DNA from: Synechococcus sp. RSCCF101
Lineage (GTDB): Bacteria; Cyanobacteriota; Cyanobacteriia; PCC-6307; Cyanobiaceae
NCBI RefSeq assembly: GCF_008807075.1
Contig: NZ_CP035632.1
Span: 2,914,001-2,978,000 of the forward strand
Reading direction: 5' to 3'
Length of the DNA: 64,000 nucleotides
The position numbers and the translations under genes were made by a program. Below the pieces are notes generated by a model. The model was not told the DNA's origin. It worked only from the letters and a program-made list of their open reading frames with translations, and did not search any database. Within the stretch, counting starts at the first letter, position 1. Every line of letters starts with the position of its first letter. Positions 26,487 to 34,550 of this stretch are shown piece by piece.

Positions 26487-26501
26487 CTTTCCTGGGGAAA
26501 G
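26487..26501 (-). promoter_or_regulatory. Small dyad upstream of pilin cassette 2
   Basis: CTTTCC/GGAAAG with a 3-base centre, ending 16 nt before the GTG start of the large pseudopilin. The coding strand here reads TCCCCAGGAA with an 18-nt gap to the start. This resembles TCCCCTGGAG (19-nt gap) before comEC and TCCCATGGGG (19-nt gap) before cassette 1. Confidence 0.3.
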
Positions 26502-26557
26502 TCTAGGAAGGCGTCGAGTTCGGCTTAACTCTCGGACAAGACCTGGGATCCGTCCGA

Positions 26558-26803
26558 TCAGAGCACCTGCACCACCTCGCTGATCTCGGGGATGGTTTCG
26601 CGCAGCTTGCGCTCGATACCCATCTTGAGGGTCATGGTGCTGCTCGGGCAGCTGCCGCAGGCGCCCTGCAGGCGCACCTTCACCACTGGCCCGTCGAGCT
26701 CCACCACCTCGACGTTGCCGCCATCGGCCATCAGGAATGGCCGCAGCTCATCGAGCACGGTTTCCACATTCTCAGTGGTGAGGGCCAGGGTGCCGGTGCT
26801 CAT
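26558..26803 (-). CDS. nfu: NifU-like iron-sulfur scaffold (Nfu)
   Basis: Assembles and delivers Fe-S clusters; in cyanobacteria NfuA is the main carrier that supplies photosystem I. The whole 81-residue protein is one Nfu domain: [20 protein letters not shown] and the cluster-binding pair in [19 protein letters not shown]. It is divergent from mqo with about 107 bp between them. Length and motif match cyanobacterial NfuA closely. Confidence 0.95.
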   Translation of the reverse strand: MSTGTLALTTENVETVLDELRPFLMADGGNVEVVELDGPVVKVRLQGACGSCPSSTMTLKMGIERKLRETIPEISEVVQVL

Positions 26804-26910
26804 GACTCCGATTCAACGTCCAGCGAGCCTACGAAAAGCTGCTGAGCAGCTGACGCCTCCCCCCGCTGGTCTGCGTCGGACGGACCGATCCGGCAGGGGC
26901 ACTGCGTAGC

Positions 26911-28524
26911 GTGACGACTGCTTGTGCGGTCAAGAAGAAACGCCAAGCCCACCTGCACGTGACCAGCTGCGATTCCGGTCAGCGCCCCGGCCGCCCGATC
27001 AGCGCTCCAGCCATCCCCACCCGTGTGGATGCTCTGCTCGTGGGGGCCGGGATCATGGGAGCCACCCTGGCGGCTCTGTTGCGGGAGCTGGAACCCGATG
27101 GCCGTCTGCTGATGCTGGAGCGGCTTGGAGAACCCGCCCTCGAGAGTTCAGCGGCGGTGAACAACGCGGGCACCGGCCATGCCGCCAATTGCGAGCTCAA
27201 CTACACCCCTGAGAGGCCCGGCGGTGGGCTCGACATCAGCAAGGCCCTCAGGATCAACGCGGCCTTCGAGCAGAGCCTCCAGTTCTGGAGTGCCCTGCGG
27301 GAGCGGGGACGCCTCACAGACAGCACTTTCATTCGTCCTGTCCCTCACCTCAGTCTGGTGTTCGGCGAGGAGGGACGGACCTTTCTGCGTCGCCGCCACC
27401 AACTGATGGTGGAGCATCCCGCCTTCGCTGCCATGGACTACAGCGAGGATGCGGGTGAGCTTGCCGGGTGGATGCCTCTGGTGATGGAGGGACGCCGGGA
27501 GCAGGACTGTCTGGCCGCCACCCGAGTGGAGCGAGGCACGGATGTGGATTTCGGCCGCCTCACCCGCCAGCTGCTGGCCGGACTCACGGCCCCGCACGGG
27601 CCCCTGGAGCTCGCCTGCGGCGTGGAGGTCACCGGCCTTCAGCGCCGGGGCGGCCTCTGGCAGGTGGCCTGGCGATCCCGGGCGGAGGAGCCAGGCCCTG
27701 AGCAGGGTGTGGTGGAAACGCCCTTTGTGTTCCTCGGTGCCGGCGGCGGCACGCTGCCGTTGCTGCAGCGAGCTGGCGTGGCAGAAGCCCGGGTTTATGG
27801 AGGCTTCCCGGTGAGTGGCGAGTGGCTGGTCTGTCACAACACCGATCTGGTGGAACGACACCGCGCCAAGGTGTACGGGCGGGCCGAGGTGGGTGCGCCG
27901 CCGATGTCCATGCCTCATCTCGACACCCGTTGGATCGATGGGCGCCGCTCTCTGCTGTTCGGGCCCTTCGCCGGCTTCAGCACCCGCTTCCTGCGGCAGG
28001 GGTCGTTGCTCGACTGGCCCCGCTCCCTCCGTCTCACCAACCTGTTGCCCACGGTTCAGGCCGGGCTCGGCAATCTCTCCCTGGTGCGCTACCTGATCGG
28101 CCAGCTGAGCCAGAGCCAGGAGCAGCGTCTGGAGGCCCTGCGCCGGTTCATGCCCGGTGCGCGCGCGGACGACTGGCGCCATGCCGTGGGCGGCCAGAGG
28201 GTGCAGATCATCCGTCAGGAGGGCGGGCGCGGCGTGCTGCGCCTCGGCACCGAGGTGGTGGCCACGGCCGATGGCTCTCTGGCCGCTCTCCTTGGAGCCT
28301 CGCCCGGTGCCTCCACCGCGGTGTCGATCATGCTTGAGGTGCTGAAACGCTGCTGGGCCGATCGAATGGTGTCCTCCCGCTGGCGGGAGGTGTTGCTGGG
28401 CCTTGTTCCCTCCCACGGGCAAGACCTCAACACGGATGCCGTCCTGTTGGATCGGGTGCGCCGCCACAGCGATGCCACGCTCGGCCTGAGCCGGGAGCCG
28501 GTGCCGCCCGGTGCCGCTTCCTAG
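26911..28524 (+). CDS. mqo: Malate:quinone oxidoreductase
   Basis: Membrane-associated FAD enzyme that oxidises malate to oxaloacetate and passes electrons to the quinone pool. 537 residues from GTG 26911. The first about 37 residues are not part of the family core, so a later start, for example a GTG at VDALLVGAGIMG, is possible. The FAD-binding block is VDALLVGAGIMGATLAALL. Other family blocks are AVNNAGTGHAANCELNYTP, VCHNTDLVERHRAKVYGRA and LFGPFAGFSTRFL. It lies between nfu (divergent) and lepA. Confidence 0.93.
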   Translation: MTTACAVKKKRQAHLHVTSCDSGQRPGRPISAPAIPTRVDALLVGAGIMGATLAALLRELEPDGRLLMLERLGEPALESSAAVNNAGTGHAANCELNYTPERPGGGLDISKALRINAAFEQSLQFWSALRERGRLTDSTFIRPVPHLSLVFGEEGRTFLRRRHQLMVEHPAFAAMDYSEDAGELAGWMPLVMEGRREQDCLAATRVERGTDVDFGRLTRQLLAGLTAPHGPLELACGVEVTGLQRRGGLWQVAWRSRAEEPGPEQGVVETPFVFLGAGGGTLPLLQRAGVAEARVYGGFPVSGEWLVCHNTDLVERHRAKVYGRAEVGAPPMSMPHLDTRWIDGRRSLLFGPFAGFSTRFLRQGSLLDWPRSLRLTNLLPTVQAGLGNLSLVRYLIGQLSQSQEQRLEALRRFMPGARADDWRHAVGGQRVQIIRQEGGRGVLRLGTEVVATADGSLAALLGASPGASTAVSIMLEVLKRCWADRMVSSRWREVLLGLVPSHGQDLNTDAVLLDRVRRHSDATLGLSREPVPPGAAS

Positions 28525-28572
28525 GATCGTCCCGACACGCCTTCAGACCCGAGAAGGGACGACAGCCTCCGC

Positions 28573-30381
28573 ATGACCGACGTTCCCGTCTCACGCCTGC
28601 GCAACTTCTGCATCATTGCCCACATCGACCATGGCAAATCCACCCTGGCCGATCGATTGCTGCAGGACACCGGCACCGTGGCCGATCGGGACATGCAGGA
28701 GCAGTTCCTCGACAACATGGAGCTGGAGCGGGAACGGGGCATCACGATCAAGCTTCAGGCAGCCCGCATGGATTACCGGGCCGCGGATGGCGAGCACTAT
28801 GTGCTCAACCTGATCGACACCCCCGGCCATGTGGATTTTTCCTATGAGGTGAGCCGCTCCCTGCAGGCCTGTGAAGGGGCCCTGCTGGTGGTGGATGCCA
28901 GTCAGGGGGTGGAAGCCCAGACTCTGGCCAATGTCTATCTGGCGCTCGAGAACGATCTGGAGATCATTCCGGTGCTCAACAAGATTGATCTGCCCGGAGC
29001 CGATCCGGAGCGGATCAAGGCGGAGATTGAGGCCATCATCGGTCTGGACACCTCCACGGCGATTGAGTGCTCCGCCAAGACCGGCCTCGGCGTGCCCGAC
29101 ATCCTCCAGGCGGTTGTCGATCGCATCCCGCCACCGGAGGACACGGTGGAGCAGCCGACCCAGGCGCTGATCTTCGACTCGTATTACGACCCCTACCGGG
29201 GTGTGATCGTCTACTTCCGCGTGATGAGCGGCAGCATCCGCGCCAGGGACAAGGTGCTGCTGATGGCCAGCGGCAAGAGCTATGAACTTGATGAGATCGG
29301 AGTGATGGCCCCGGACCAGCGCCAGGTCGACTCACTCCATGCCGGTGAAGTCGGTTATCTGGCGGCCTCGATCAAGGCGGTGGCCGATGCCCGGGTGGGC
29401 GACACAATCACGCTGATGAATGCGCCGGCGGAGGCTCCTTTGCCCGGCTACACGGAGGCCAAGCCGATGGTGTTCTGCGGCCTCTTCCCCACCGACGCCG
29501 ATCAGTACGGCGACCTTCGCGAGGCCCTCGACAAGCTCCAGCTCTCCGATGCGGCCCTTCAGTTCGAACCCGAAACCAGCAGTGCCATGGGACTGGGCTT
29601 CCGCTGCGGCTTCCTGGGGCTCCTGCACATGGAGATCGTGCAGGAGCGGCTGGAACGGGAATATGACCTGGATCTGATCGTCACCGCGCCGTCGGTGATC
29701 TACCAGGTGAATCTGCTTGGCGGTGAGATGGTGATGGTCGACAACCCGGCGACGCTGCCGGACCCGCAGAAACGGGAGTCGATCGAAGAGCCCTACGTGC
29801 GCATGGAGATCTATGCACCCAACAGCTACAACGGCACGTTGATGGAGCTGTGCCAGGAACGGCGCGGCGACTTTGTGGACATGAAGTACATCACCACTGA
29901 GCGGGTGACTCTGATCTATGAGCTGCCCCTGGCTGAGGTGGTGACCGACTTCTTCGACCAGATGAAGAGTCGCACCAAGGGCTATGCCTCAATGGAGTAT
30001 CATCTGATCGGCTATCGCCGCAATGATCTGGTGCGAATGGATGTGCTGATCAACGGCGAGAAGGCCGACCCGCTCACCACCATCGTTCACCGCGACAAGG
30101 CCTACGGCGTGGGCAAGAGCCTCGTGGAGAAGCTGAAGGAGCTGATTCCGCGCCAACAGTTCAAGATCCCCCTGCAGGCTGCCATCGGCAGCCGCGTGAT
30201 CGCCAGTGAGAGCATCAGCGCCATGCGCAAGGATGTGCTGGCTAAGTGCTACGGCGGTGATATCTCCCGCAAGAAGAAACTGCTGAAGAAGCAGGCCAAG
30301 GGCAAGAAGCGGATGAAGGCGATGGGGCGCGTGGAGGTGCCGCAGGAGGCGTTCATGGCGGTGTTGAAGCTCAATCAGTGA
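28573..30381 (+). CDS. lepA: Elongation factor 4 (LepA), ribosome-associated GTPase
   Basis: Translational GTPase that acts on stalled or back-translocated ribosomes and in 30S assembly. 602 residues, normal length. G motifs: G1 AHIDHGKST (about 16-24), G3 DTPGHVDF and G4 NKID. The LepA-specific C-terminal domain is present ([20 protein letters not shown] and [15 protein letters not shown]). It is followed by a 760-bp stretch without a clear gene before pilA. Confidence 0.98.
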   Translation: MTDVPVSRLRNFCIIAHIDHGKSTLADRLLQDTGTVADRDMQEQFLDNMELERERGITIKLQAARMDYRAADGEHYVLNLIDTPGHVDFSYEVSRSLQACEGALLVVDASQGVEAQTLANVYLALENDLEIIPVLNKIDLPGADPERIKAEIEAIIGLDTSTAIECSAKTGLGVPDILQAVVDRIPPPEDTVEQPTQALIFDSYYDPYRGVIVYFRVMSGSIRARDKVLLMASGKSYELDEIGVMAPDQRQVDSLHAGEVGYLAASIKAVADARVGDTITLMNAPAEAPLPGYTEAKPMVFCGLFPTDADQYGDLREALDKLQLSDAALQFEPETSSAMGLGFRCGFLGLLHMEIVQERLEREYDLDLIVTAPSVIYQVNLLGGEMVMVDNPATLPDPQKRESIEEPYVRMEIYAPNSYNGTLMELCQERRGDFVDMKYITTERVTLIYELPLAEVVTDFFDQMKSRTKGYASMEYHLIGYRRNDLVRMDVLINGEKADPLTTIVHRDKAYGVGKSLVEKLKELIPRQQFKIPLQAAIGSRVIASESISAMRKDVLAKCYGGDISRKKKLLKKQAKGKKRMKAMGRVEVPQEAFMAVLKLNQ

Positions 30382-31141
30382 TTGCTGAGGATGGCTGAGC
30401 GGAATTGATCTACGGGCCTCGCTCTCGGCAGATTGCTGGGGAAGAAAGCTCTCCTCCACGCCAAGGCGACCGTCGAAAGGACCGGTACTGCGTGGCCCCC
30501 CCCCTCCGCTCACGTCATTTCGCATGCGCCGGACTTGCGGCCAAGCTCAGCGCGTGGGGCATCAAGGCCGTGAGGCTGTGGGTGTGCTCGGCTCCTGTGG
30601 CCGCTCTACCGCCGGCCAGAGACGCGCCGCTGAGCTGGACACCGCCGCATTGCCCTTGACCACTGATCTGCTTTCGCTCAGCAGGCAGGGGTGGCGGACT
30701 CTGAGCAGCTGGTCCCAGAAGCTGCCAGGGTTATCGGAGGGGTGCGGGCAGTGGTTGTTGGGACGACCAACCTCCCCCTGGTTGAGTCGACGGGGTTCGG
30801 CTTGTGCTGATCACAGCCATGATCGTCTCATCCGCCGGGGACCTCACCACGGGCAAGATGCGGAGCTTCCCCGGTCGTGGTGCCAATGGTCTCGGCAGCC
30901 CTGTGGTGCTCCATGTGTCGATCGTCCTGCCCGTTGCAAAGACGAAGCGGTGCCATGAAGAATGTAGACAAAAGTTACGCTGGAACCCTGAATAACTTAA
31001 AAGTGCCTGCGTCGCAAGGTGCGACTCTGCGGTCTGCAGCAATGGACATGGGCTCTCATCTGTGGTCCGTCATATGAGCCGAGCCAATTGCCACTACCGT
31101 TAAGCGCGGCTAGCTTGATTTCGTCACCGTCTATTTCAGTC
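30382..31141. other. Long intergenic region upstream of pilA, no convincing gene
   Basis: 760 bp between lepA and pilA. It holds a C9 run near 30495-30503, short frames of poor quality, and a stretch resembling a fragment of an amidase (listed separately). GC falls noticeably after about 30930. The part just before pilA presumably holds its promoter and leader, but I cannot place -10/-35 boxes with confidence. Confidence 0.6.
30691..30810 (+). pseudogene. Possible amidase gene fragment
   Basis: A 39-codon frame contains VIGGVRAVVVGTTNLPLVES. This resembles the block of amidase-signature enzymes just before their Gly/Ser-rich catalytic motif, where RAAGAVVVGTTNLPEF-like sequences occur. Nothing before or after in any frame continues the family. 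If real, it is a decayed remnant in the pilA pocket. A chance match in non-coding sequence is quite possible. Confidence 0.25.
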
Positions 31142-31561
31142 ATGTCTTCAGTCACGACCCTTCGGCGCGTGCTGCTTCAGCGAGCAGCCAGTCGCTCAAG
31201 TGCCAACTCGGCGTTCACCCTGGTTGAGCTCATCATCGTTGTTGCCATTATTGGCGTTCTCTCCGCTGTCGCGATTCCTCAGTTCCTCGGTGTCCGTGAC
31301 CGCGCGGAGGCCAAGGCCAACATTGGCGAGTCCATGGGCTTGGCGAAGGAGTGTGCCGCGCTCAACGTCGGCCGTGAGCCTGTGACATCAGTCAGTGGGA
31401 CCGATTGTGGCGGCCCCAATGGAACAGCTGCAACCTTCACGCCAACATGGTCTGCAACGCTTGATGCGGCTGACAATGTGACCTGCATGGATGCAGATAT
31501 CACCGGAACATCGGCGACGATTTCGGTTAGTGCCGATGGTGCCATTACTTGTGCGAACTAA
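31142..31561 (+). CDS. pilA: Major type IV pilin PilA
   Basis: 139-residue prepilin. A 24-residue basic leader ends ANSA, and the mature protein starts FTLVELIIVVAIIGVLSAVA then IPQFLGVRDRAEAKANIGES. It has Glu at +5 and the consensus major-pilin helix. The C-terminal domain has four cysteines (KECAAL, TDCGG, TCMDAD, ITCAN) able to form two disulfides. The processing site has Ala instead of Gly at -1. It stands alone, flanked by long non-coding DNA, with its own terminator. Assigned as main pilus subunit from its consensus helix and size; a genome may carry several paralogues. Confidence 0.88.
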   Translation: MSSVTTLRRVLLQRAASRSSANSAFTLVELIIVVAIIGVLSAVAIPQFLGVRDRAEAKANIGESMGLAKECAALNVGREPVTSVSGTDCGGPNGTAATFTPTWSATLDAADNVTCMDADITGTSATISVSADGAITCAN

Positions 31562-31593
31562 TCTTTGCTTCTTGTTGGTCCTCTAATACTGTG

Positions 31594-31617
31594 GGGCGGC
31601 TTGCTGGCCGCCCTTTT
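31594..31617 (+). terminator. Rho-independent terminator of pilA
   Basis: 7-bp stem GGGCGGC/GCCGCCC (31594-31600 and 31607-31613) with loop TTGCTG, followed directly by TTTT. It lies 32 bases after the pilA stop. It is the clearest intrinsic terminator in the window and makes pilA a single-gene transcript. Confidence 0.85.
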
Positions 31618-32192
31618 CTATTGATTGCAGTAATTCATCATCATGGGCTTCTCGTTCCCCTCGGCCTTTGTTGAGTTGGGGGCTGTGCTGGGAATGATCC
31701 ATTGGCGTGATGCTCTCGGTTCGATGCTGGTTGTTCAGTGATGCATCAAGGGATCTTCCAGTCCTCCTTGGTATCCCGCTTCGGCTCTTTCGCGCTCAGC
31801 AGCTAAAGTGATGAAGTGTTGGTAAGGAGCGCCGTGGTAGGTCGTTGCTCCCGATGAACCTACATGCATCTAAGGGGATGGCCTGCCAGGCTCTCATGAG
31901 CCGGGTGTGTAGATGCCTCGTCGGCATTCTTCGGTCTGTGCCCGTTTGCTTGCTATTGGATGGCGTCGAGTGTAATGCCGATTGATCAATTATGCTGGCA
32001 TAGAGTCCATAGAGTCACACGCCAAGTCGCCCATAAGGGTTTGGGCGCTGGCCTCGATAACCCTGACAAGCTCTCGAATTGAGAGCATGCCGCTTCAGAA
32101 TTCATCGTTGAGCGGTCGCTCTCCAGCGATTCGATGTCAGGTTCACTGACATCGGTCAGCCATACTTATCGCGTGCTCAGTCCAGCCCAGTC
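31618..32192. other. Intergenic region downstream of pilA, no gene seen
   Basis: 575 bp of lower-GC DNA with many stops in all frames. It contains small inverted repeats, for example CGATGTCAG/CTGACATCG at 32132-32140 and 32146-32154 with a 5-base loop, shortly before the ABC permease gene, where an operator or leader hairpin would lie. No tRNA, no clear small RNA and no recognisable gene remnant were seen. Confidence 0.55.
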
Positions 32193-33062
32193 TTGACCGG
32201 CCTAGATCGTCGCCGAGCCCACAACCTGTCGGCCCGGATGGCCCGTTGGGGCCTGGCCATCGTGCTTCTCTACACCCTGGCTTCCGTTGCGTTTGATCTG
32301 ACCGATCGGTTGGGCCTGCTCCCCCAGCTGGCCAGCCCGCTCGATCAGCCCGTTTACGCCCCCCCTTCCCTGGATCACTGGTGCGGTACGGATCGGCTTG
32401 GTCGTGATGTGTGTCAGCGCACCATCGCCGGCGCTGGCGTGGCCCTTCAGGTGGTGCTGCTTGCCCTCGTCTCCGCTCTCGTCGTGGGGGTGCCCCTGGG
32501 CATGGTGAGCGGCTATCTCGGTGGCGCGGCCGACCGCTTGCTGGTGCTGCTGATGGACACGCTGTACACGTTGCCGGTGCTGTTGCTGTCCGTGGTGCTG
32601 GCGTTCCTGCTGGGTCGCGGACTCCCCAATGCCGCCGCCGCCCTGTGCGTAGTGTACATCCCCCAGTACTTCCGCGTTGTTCGCAATCAGACCGCCCAGG
32701 TGAAGGCGGAGCTCTATGTGGAGGCCGCCCGCTCCCTTGGGGCCGGGCCCGTGTGGATTCTGCGCCGCTACCTGCTGCGCAACGTGATCACCTCCGTTCC
32801 GGTGCTGCTCACCCTCAACGCCGCGGACGCCGTGCTTGTTCTTGGTGGCCTGGGATTTCTCGGCCTCGGCCTGCCGGAATCGGTGCCGGAATGGGGTAGT
32901 GATCTCCATCAGGCCCTCACGGCGCTGCCCACCGGCATCTGGTGGACCGCCCTCTATCCCGGCGTTGCCATGTTCGTGCTGGTGCTCGGTCTCTCCTTTC
33001 TCGGGGAAGGCCTGGAGGCCTGGCTGAGCGGCAGCGCCCAGGCCAGCCGGGCCGCCCGCTGA
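32193..33062 (+). CDS. ABC transporter permease, dipeptide/oligopeptide type (DppC-like)
   Basis: 289-residue inner-membrane permease with about six helices. The BPD permease loop (EAA motif) reads VEAARSLGAGPVWILRRYLL. The DppC/OppC N-terminal block HWCGTDRLGRDVCQRTIAGA, with GTDxxGRD, is clear. It would import peptides, nickel or similar solutes with a partner permease, ATPases and a binding protein. None of these lie nearby, so they must be elsewhere. Start TTG 32193 is tentative; ATG 32238 also fits. Confidence 0.85.
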   Translation: MTGLDRRRAHNLSARMARWGLAIVLLYTLASVAFDLTDRLGLLPQLASPLDQPVYAPPSLDHWCGTDRLGRDVCQRTIAGAGVALQVVLLALVSALVVGVPLGMVSGYLGGAADRLLVLLMDTLYTLPVLLLSVVLAFLLGRGLPNAAAALCVVYIPQYFRVVRNQTAQVKAELYVEAARSLGAGPVWILRRYLLRNVITSVPVLLTLNAADAVLVLGGLGFLGLGLPESVPEWGSDLHQALTALPTGIWWTALYPGVAMFVLVLGLSFLGEGLEAWLSGSAQASRAAR

Positions 33063-33184
33063 GGTCAGCCCCCACACCCTCCCCCGCAGAACGACCAAGG
33101 CCGCAGCCCCTGCAGCGCCATGTCGTCTGGGGCACACTGAAGCCAGGGCTCATGCCCCCTGCCCCCTGCCGCGCCGCATCAGCC

Positions 33185-33451
33185 ATGCCCTGGTGGGTCA
33201 CCTTCACGCTGTTGTCCTCAGCCGCGGTGCTCTGGAGCCTCGGCTCCGCCAATCGCGACGACGTGATCGGTCTGCTGGAGCAGATGATCGCCATCGCGCT
33301 GCTGCTCGTGGTGATCTTCTTCGGCCACCAGCTGCCGCTGGAGCTCACGGCGCTCGTGATCGCCCTGCGACTGCCGCGGGCCCGCACGGCAGCCTCGGTG
33401 CCGGTGACCCGGCCGATGCAGGGCCGCAGAGACGTGCTGATTCCCTTCTGA
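33185..33451 (+). CDS. Small hydrophobic protein of unknown function
   Basis: 88 residues with two predicted membrane helices (about 4-20 and 29-50), then LPLELTALVIALRLPRART and a basic tail. I do not recognise the family. ATG 33185 starts directly at the first helix (MPWWVTFTLL); ATG 33152 would add 11 residues. It lies between the ABC permease and convergent trmH. Coding is supported by clean hydrophobic segments and a loop with charged residues; function unknown. Confidence 0.5.
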   Translation: MPWWVTFTLLSSAAVLWSLGSANRDDVIGLLEQMIAIALLLVVIFFGHQLPLELTALVIALRLPRARTAASVPVTRPMQGRRDVLIPF

Positions 33452-33470
33452 ATCCGGGGTCCCGTCCCGT

Positions 33471-34160
33471 TCAGCAGCGCAGCCTGAGCTGACGCGGCAG
33501 GTCCTCCAGGATCTCGCCCTCTGCGCTCAGGTCGGGATAGCCCCTGCCCTGCTCGCGACACCAGGCCGCCACCTCGGGATAGGCCCACTCGAACAGCACC
33601 TGCCGGTGCCGTTCCGCCGCCAGACCCTCGCCGCGAGAGGGCGCAACACCCGCCAGTTCCCGCTGCCGCAGGGCCTCGAACAGCAGCGTGGCGGCGGCCA
33701 CCGACACATTCAGCGACTGCACCATCCCCCGCATCGGGATGAACAGCTGCCGGTCCACCAGTCCGGCCGCTTCCTCGCTCAGCCCCCACTTCTCGGCCCC
33801 CAGCAGAAACGCTGTGGGGCCGGTGAAGTCGCACTGGCGGTAGTCCACGGCATCCCGCCCCAGGTGGGTGCCGTAGAGCTGGAATCCCTGCTCCCGCAGG
33901 TTGCGGAGCGCCGCCCCCGGCTCGGGGTGATCCCTCAGACGCACCCATTTCTGACTGCCCTGGGCCGTGCTGTTGAAGGTGGGCGGGCGTCCCTTCAGAC
34001 TCACCACATGGGCCTCCAGCACTCCCACCGCATCGCAGCTGCGCAGGATGGCCGAGAGGTTGTGGGGCTTCTCCACATGCTCCAGTACCACGGTGAGGTC
34101 GGCCATGCGTCGGTCGAGCACGGCCCGCAGACGGTGGAAACGGCGGGGAAGCAGGGGCAT
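33471..34160 (-). CDS. trmH: tRNA (guanosine-2'-O)-methyltransferase TrmH
   Basis: SPOUT-fold methyltransferase for G18 of tRNA. About 229 residues from ATG 34160. SPOUT motifs: NLSAILRSCDAVG (motif 1), FLLGAEKWGLSEEA (motif 2) and IPMRGMVQSLNVSVAAATLL (motif 3, in the trefoil knot). The C-terminal extension ends LPRQLRLRC. The start overlaps the divergent alkyltransferase-like frame by 27 bases if that one begins at 34134. Confidence 0.93.
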   Translation of the reverse strand: MPLLPRRFHRLRAVLDRRMADLTVVLEHVEKPHNLSAILRSCDAVGVLEAHVVSLKGRPPTFNSTAQGSQKWVRLRDHPEPGAALRNLREQGFQLYGTHLGRDAVDYRQCDFTGPTAFLLGAEKWGLSEEAAGLVDRQLFIPMRGMVQSLNVSVAAATLLFEALRQRELAGVAPSRGEGLAAERHRQVLFEWAYPEVAAWCREQGRGYPDLSAEGEILEDLPRQLRLRC

Positions 34161-34550
34161 GGTCTCCCGGCAGGCACGGCGACCCAGAGGTTCTACGCGG
34201 TGACGCGGCTGATCCCCTTCGGACGCCTGCTCACCTATGGACGCGTGGCTGAACTGGCCGGCCACTTCGGGGCGGCCCGGCAGGTGGGCTGGGCCCTGCG
34301 GCGTCTGCCCGATCTCGACACCGTCATCCCCTGGCACCGGGTGGTGAATGCCCGCGGCTGCATCAGCCTCTCGGAGAGCCGGGAAGGCAGCGACTGGCTG
34401 CAGCGTCAGCTGTTGATCGATGAAGGCATCGCCGTCGACGGGGAGGGACGGCTGAACCTGCGCCGCCATCTCTGGACGCCGGATCCGAGCGAGGTTGTCC
34501 GGCTGCTGGAGGCCGGCGCTCCCGGACCCACTGAGCCCTCCCCGGCGTGA
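34134..34550 (+). CDS. Alkyltransferase-like protein (ATL)
   Basis: DNA-binding relative of O6-alkylguanine methyltransferase. The motif is IPWHRVVNARG: Trp replaces the alkyl-accepting Cys of PCHRV. Such proteins bind O6-alkylguanine and pass it to nucleotide excision repair. Other family blocks are FYAVTRLIPFGRLLTYGRVA and GAARQVGWALRRLP. The start is unclear. GTG 34134 is in frame but overlaps divergent trmH; an ATG at 34159 is out of frame with the core. It overlaps rsmB by GTGA (34547-34550). Confidence 0.78.
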   Translation: METAGKQGHGLPAGTATQRFYAVTRLIPFGRLLTYGRVAELAGHFGAARQVGWALRRLPDLDTVIPWHRVVNARGCISLSESREGSDWLQRQLLIDEGIAVDGEGRLNLRRHLWTPDPSEVVRLLEAGAPGPTEPSPA

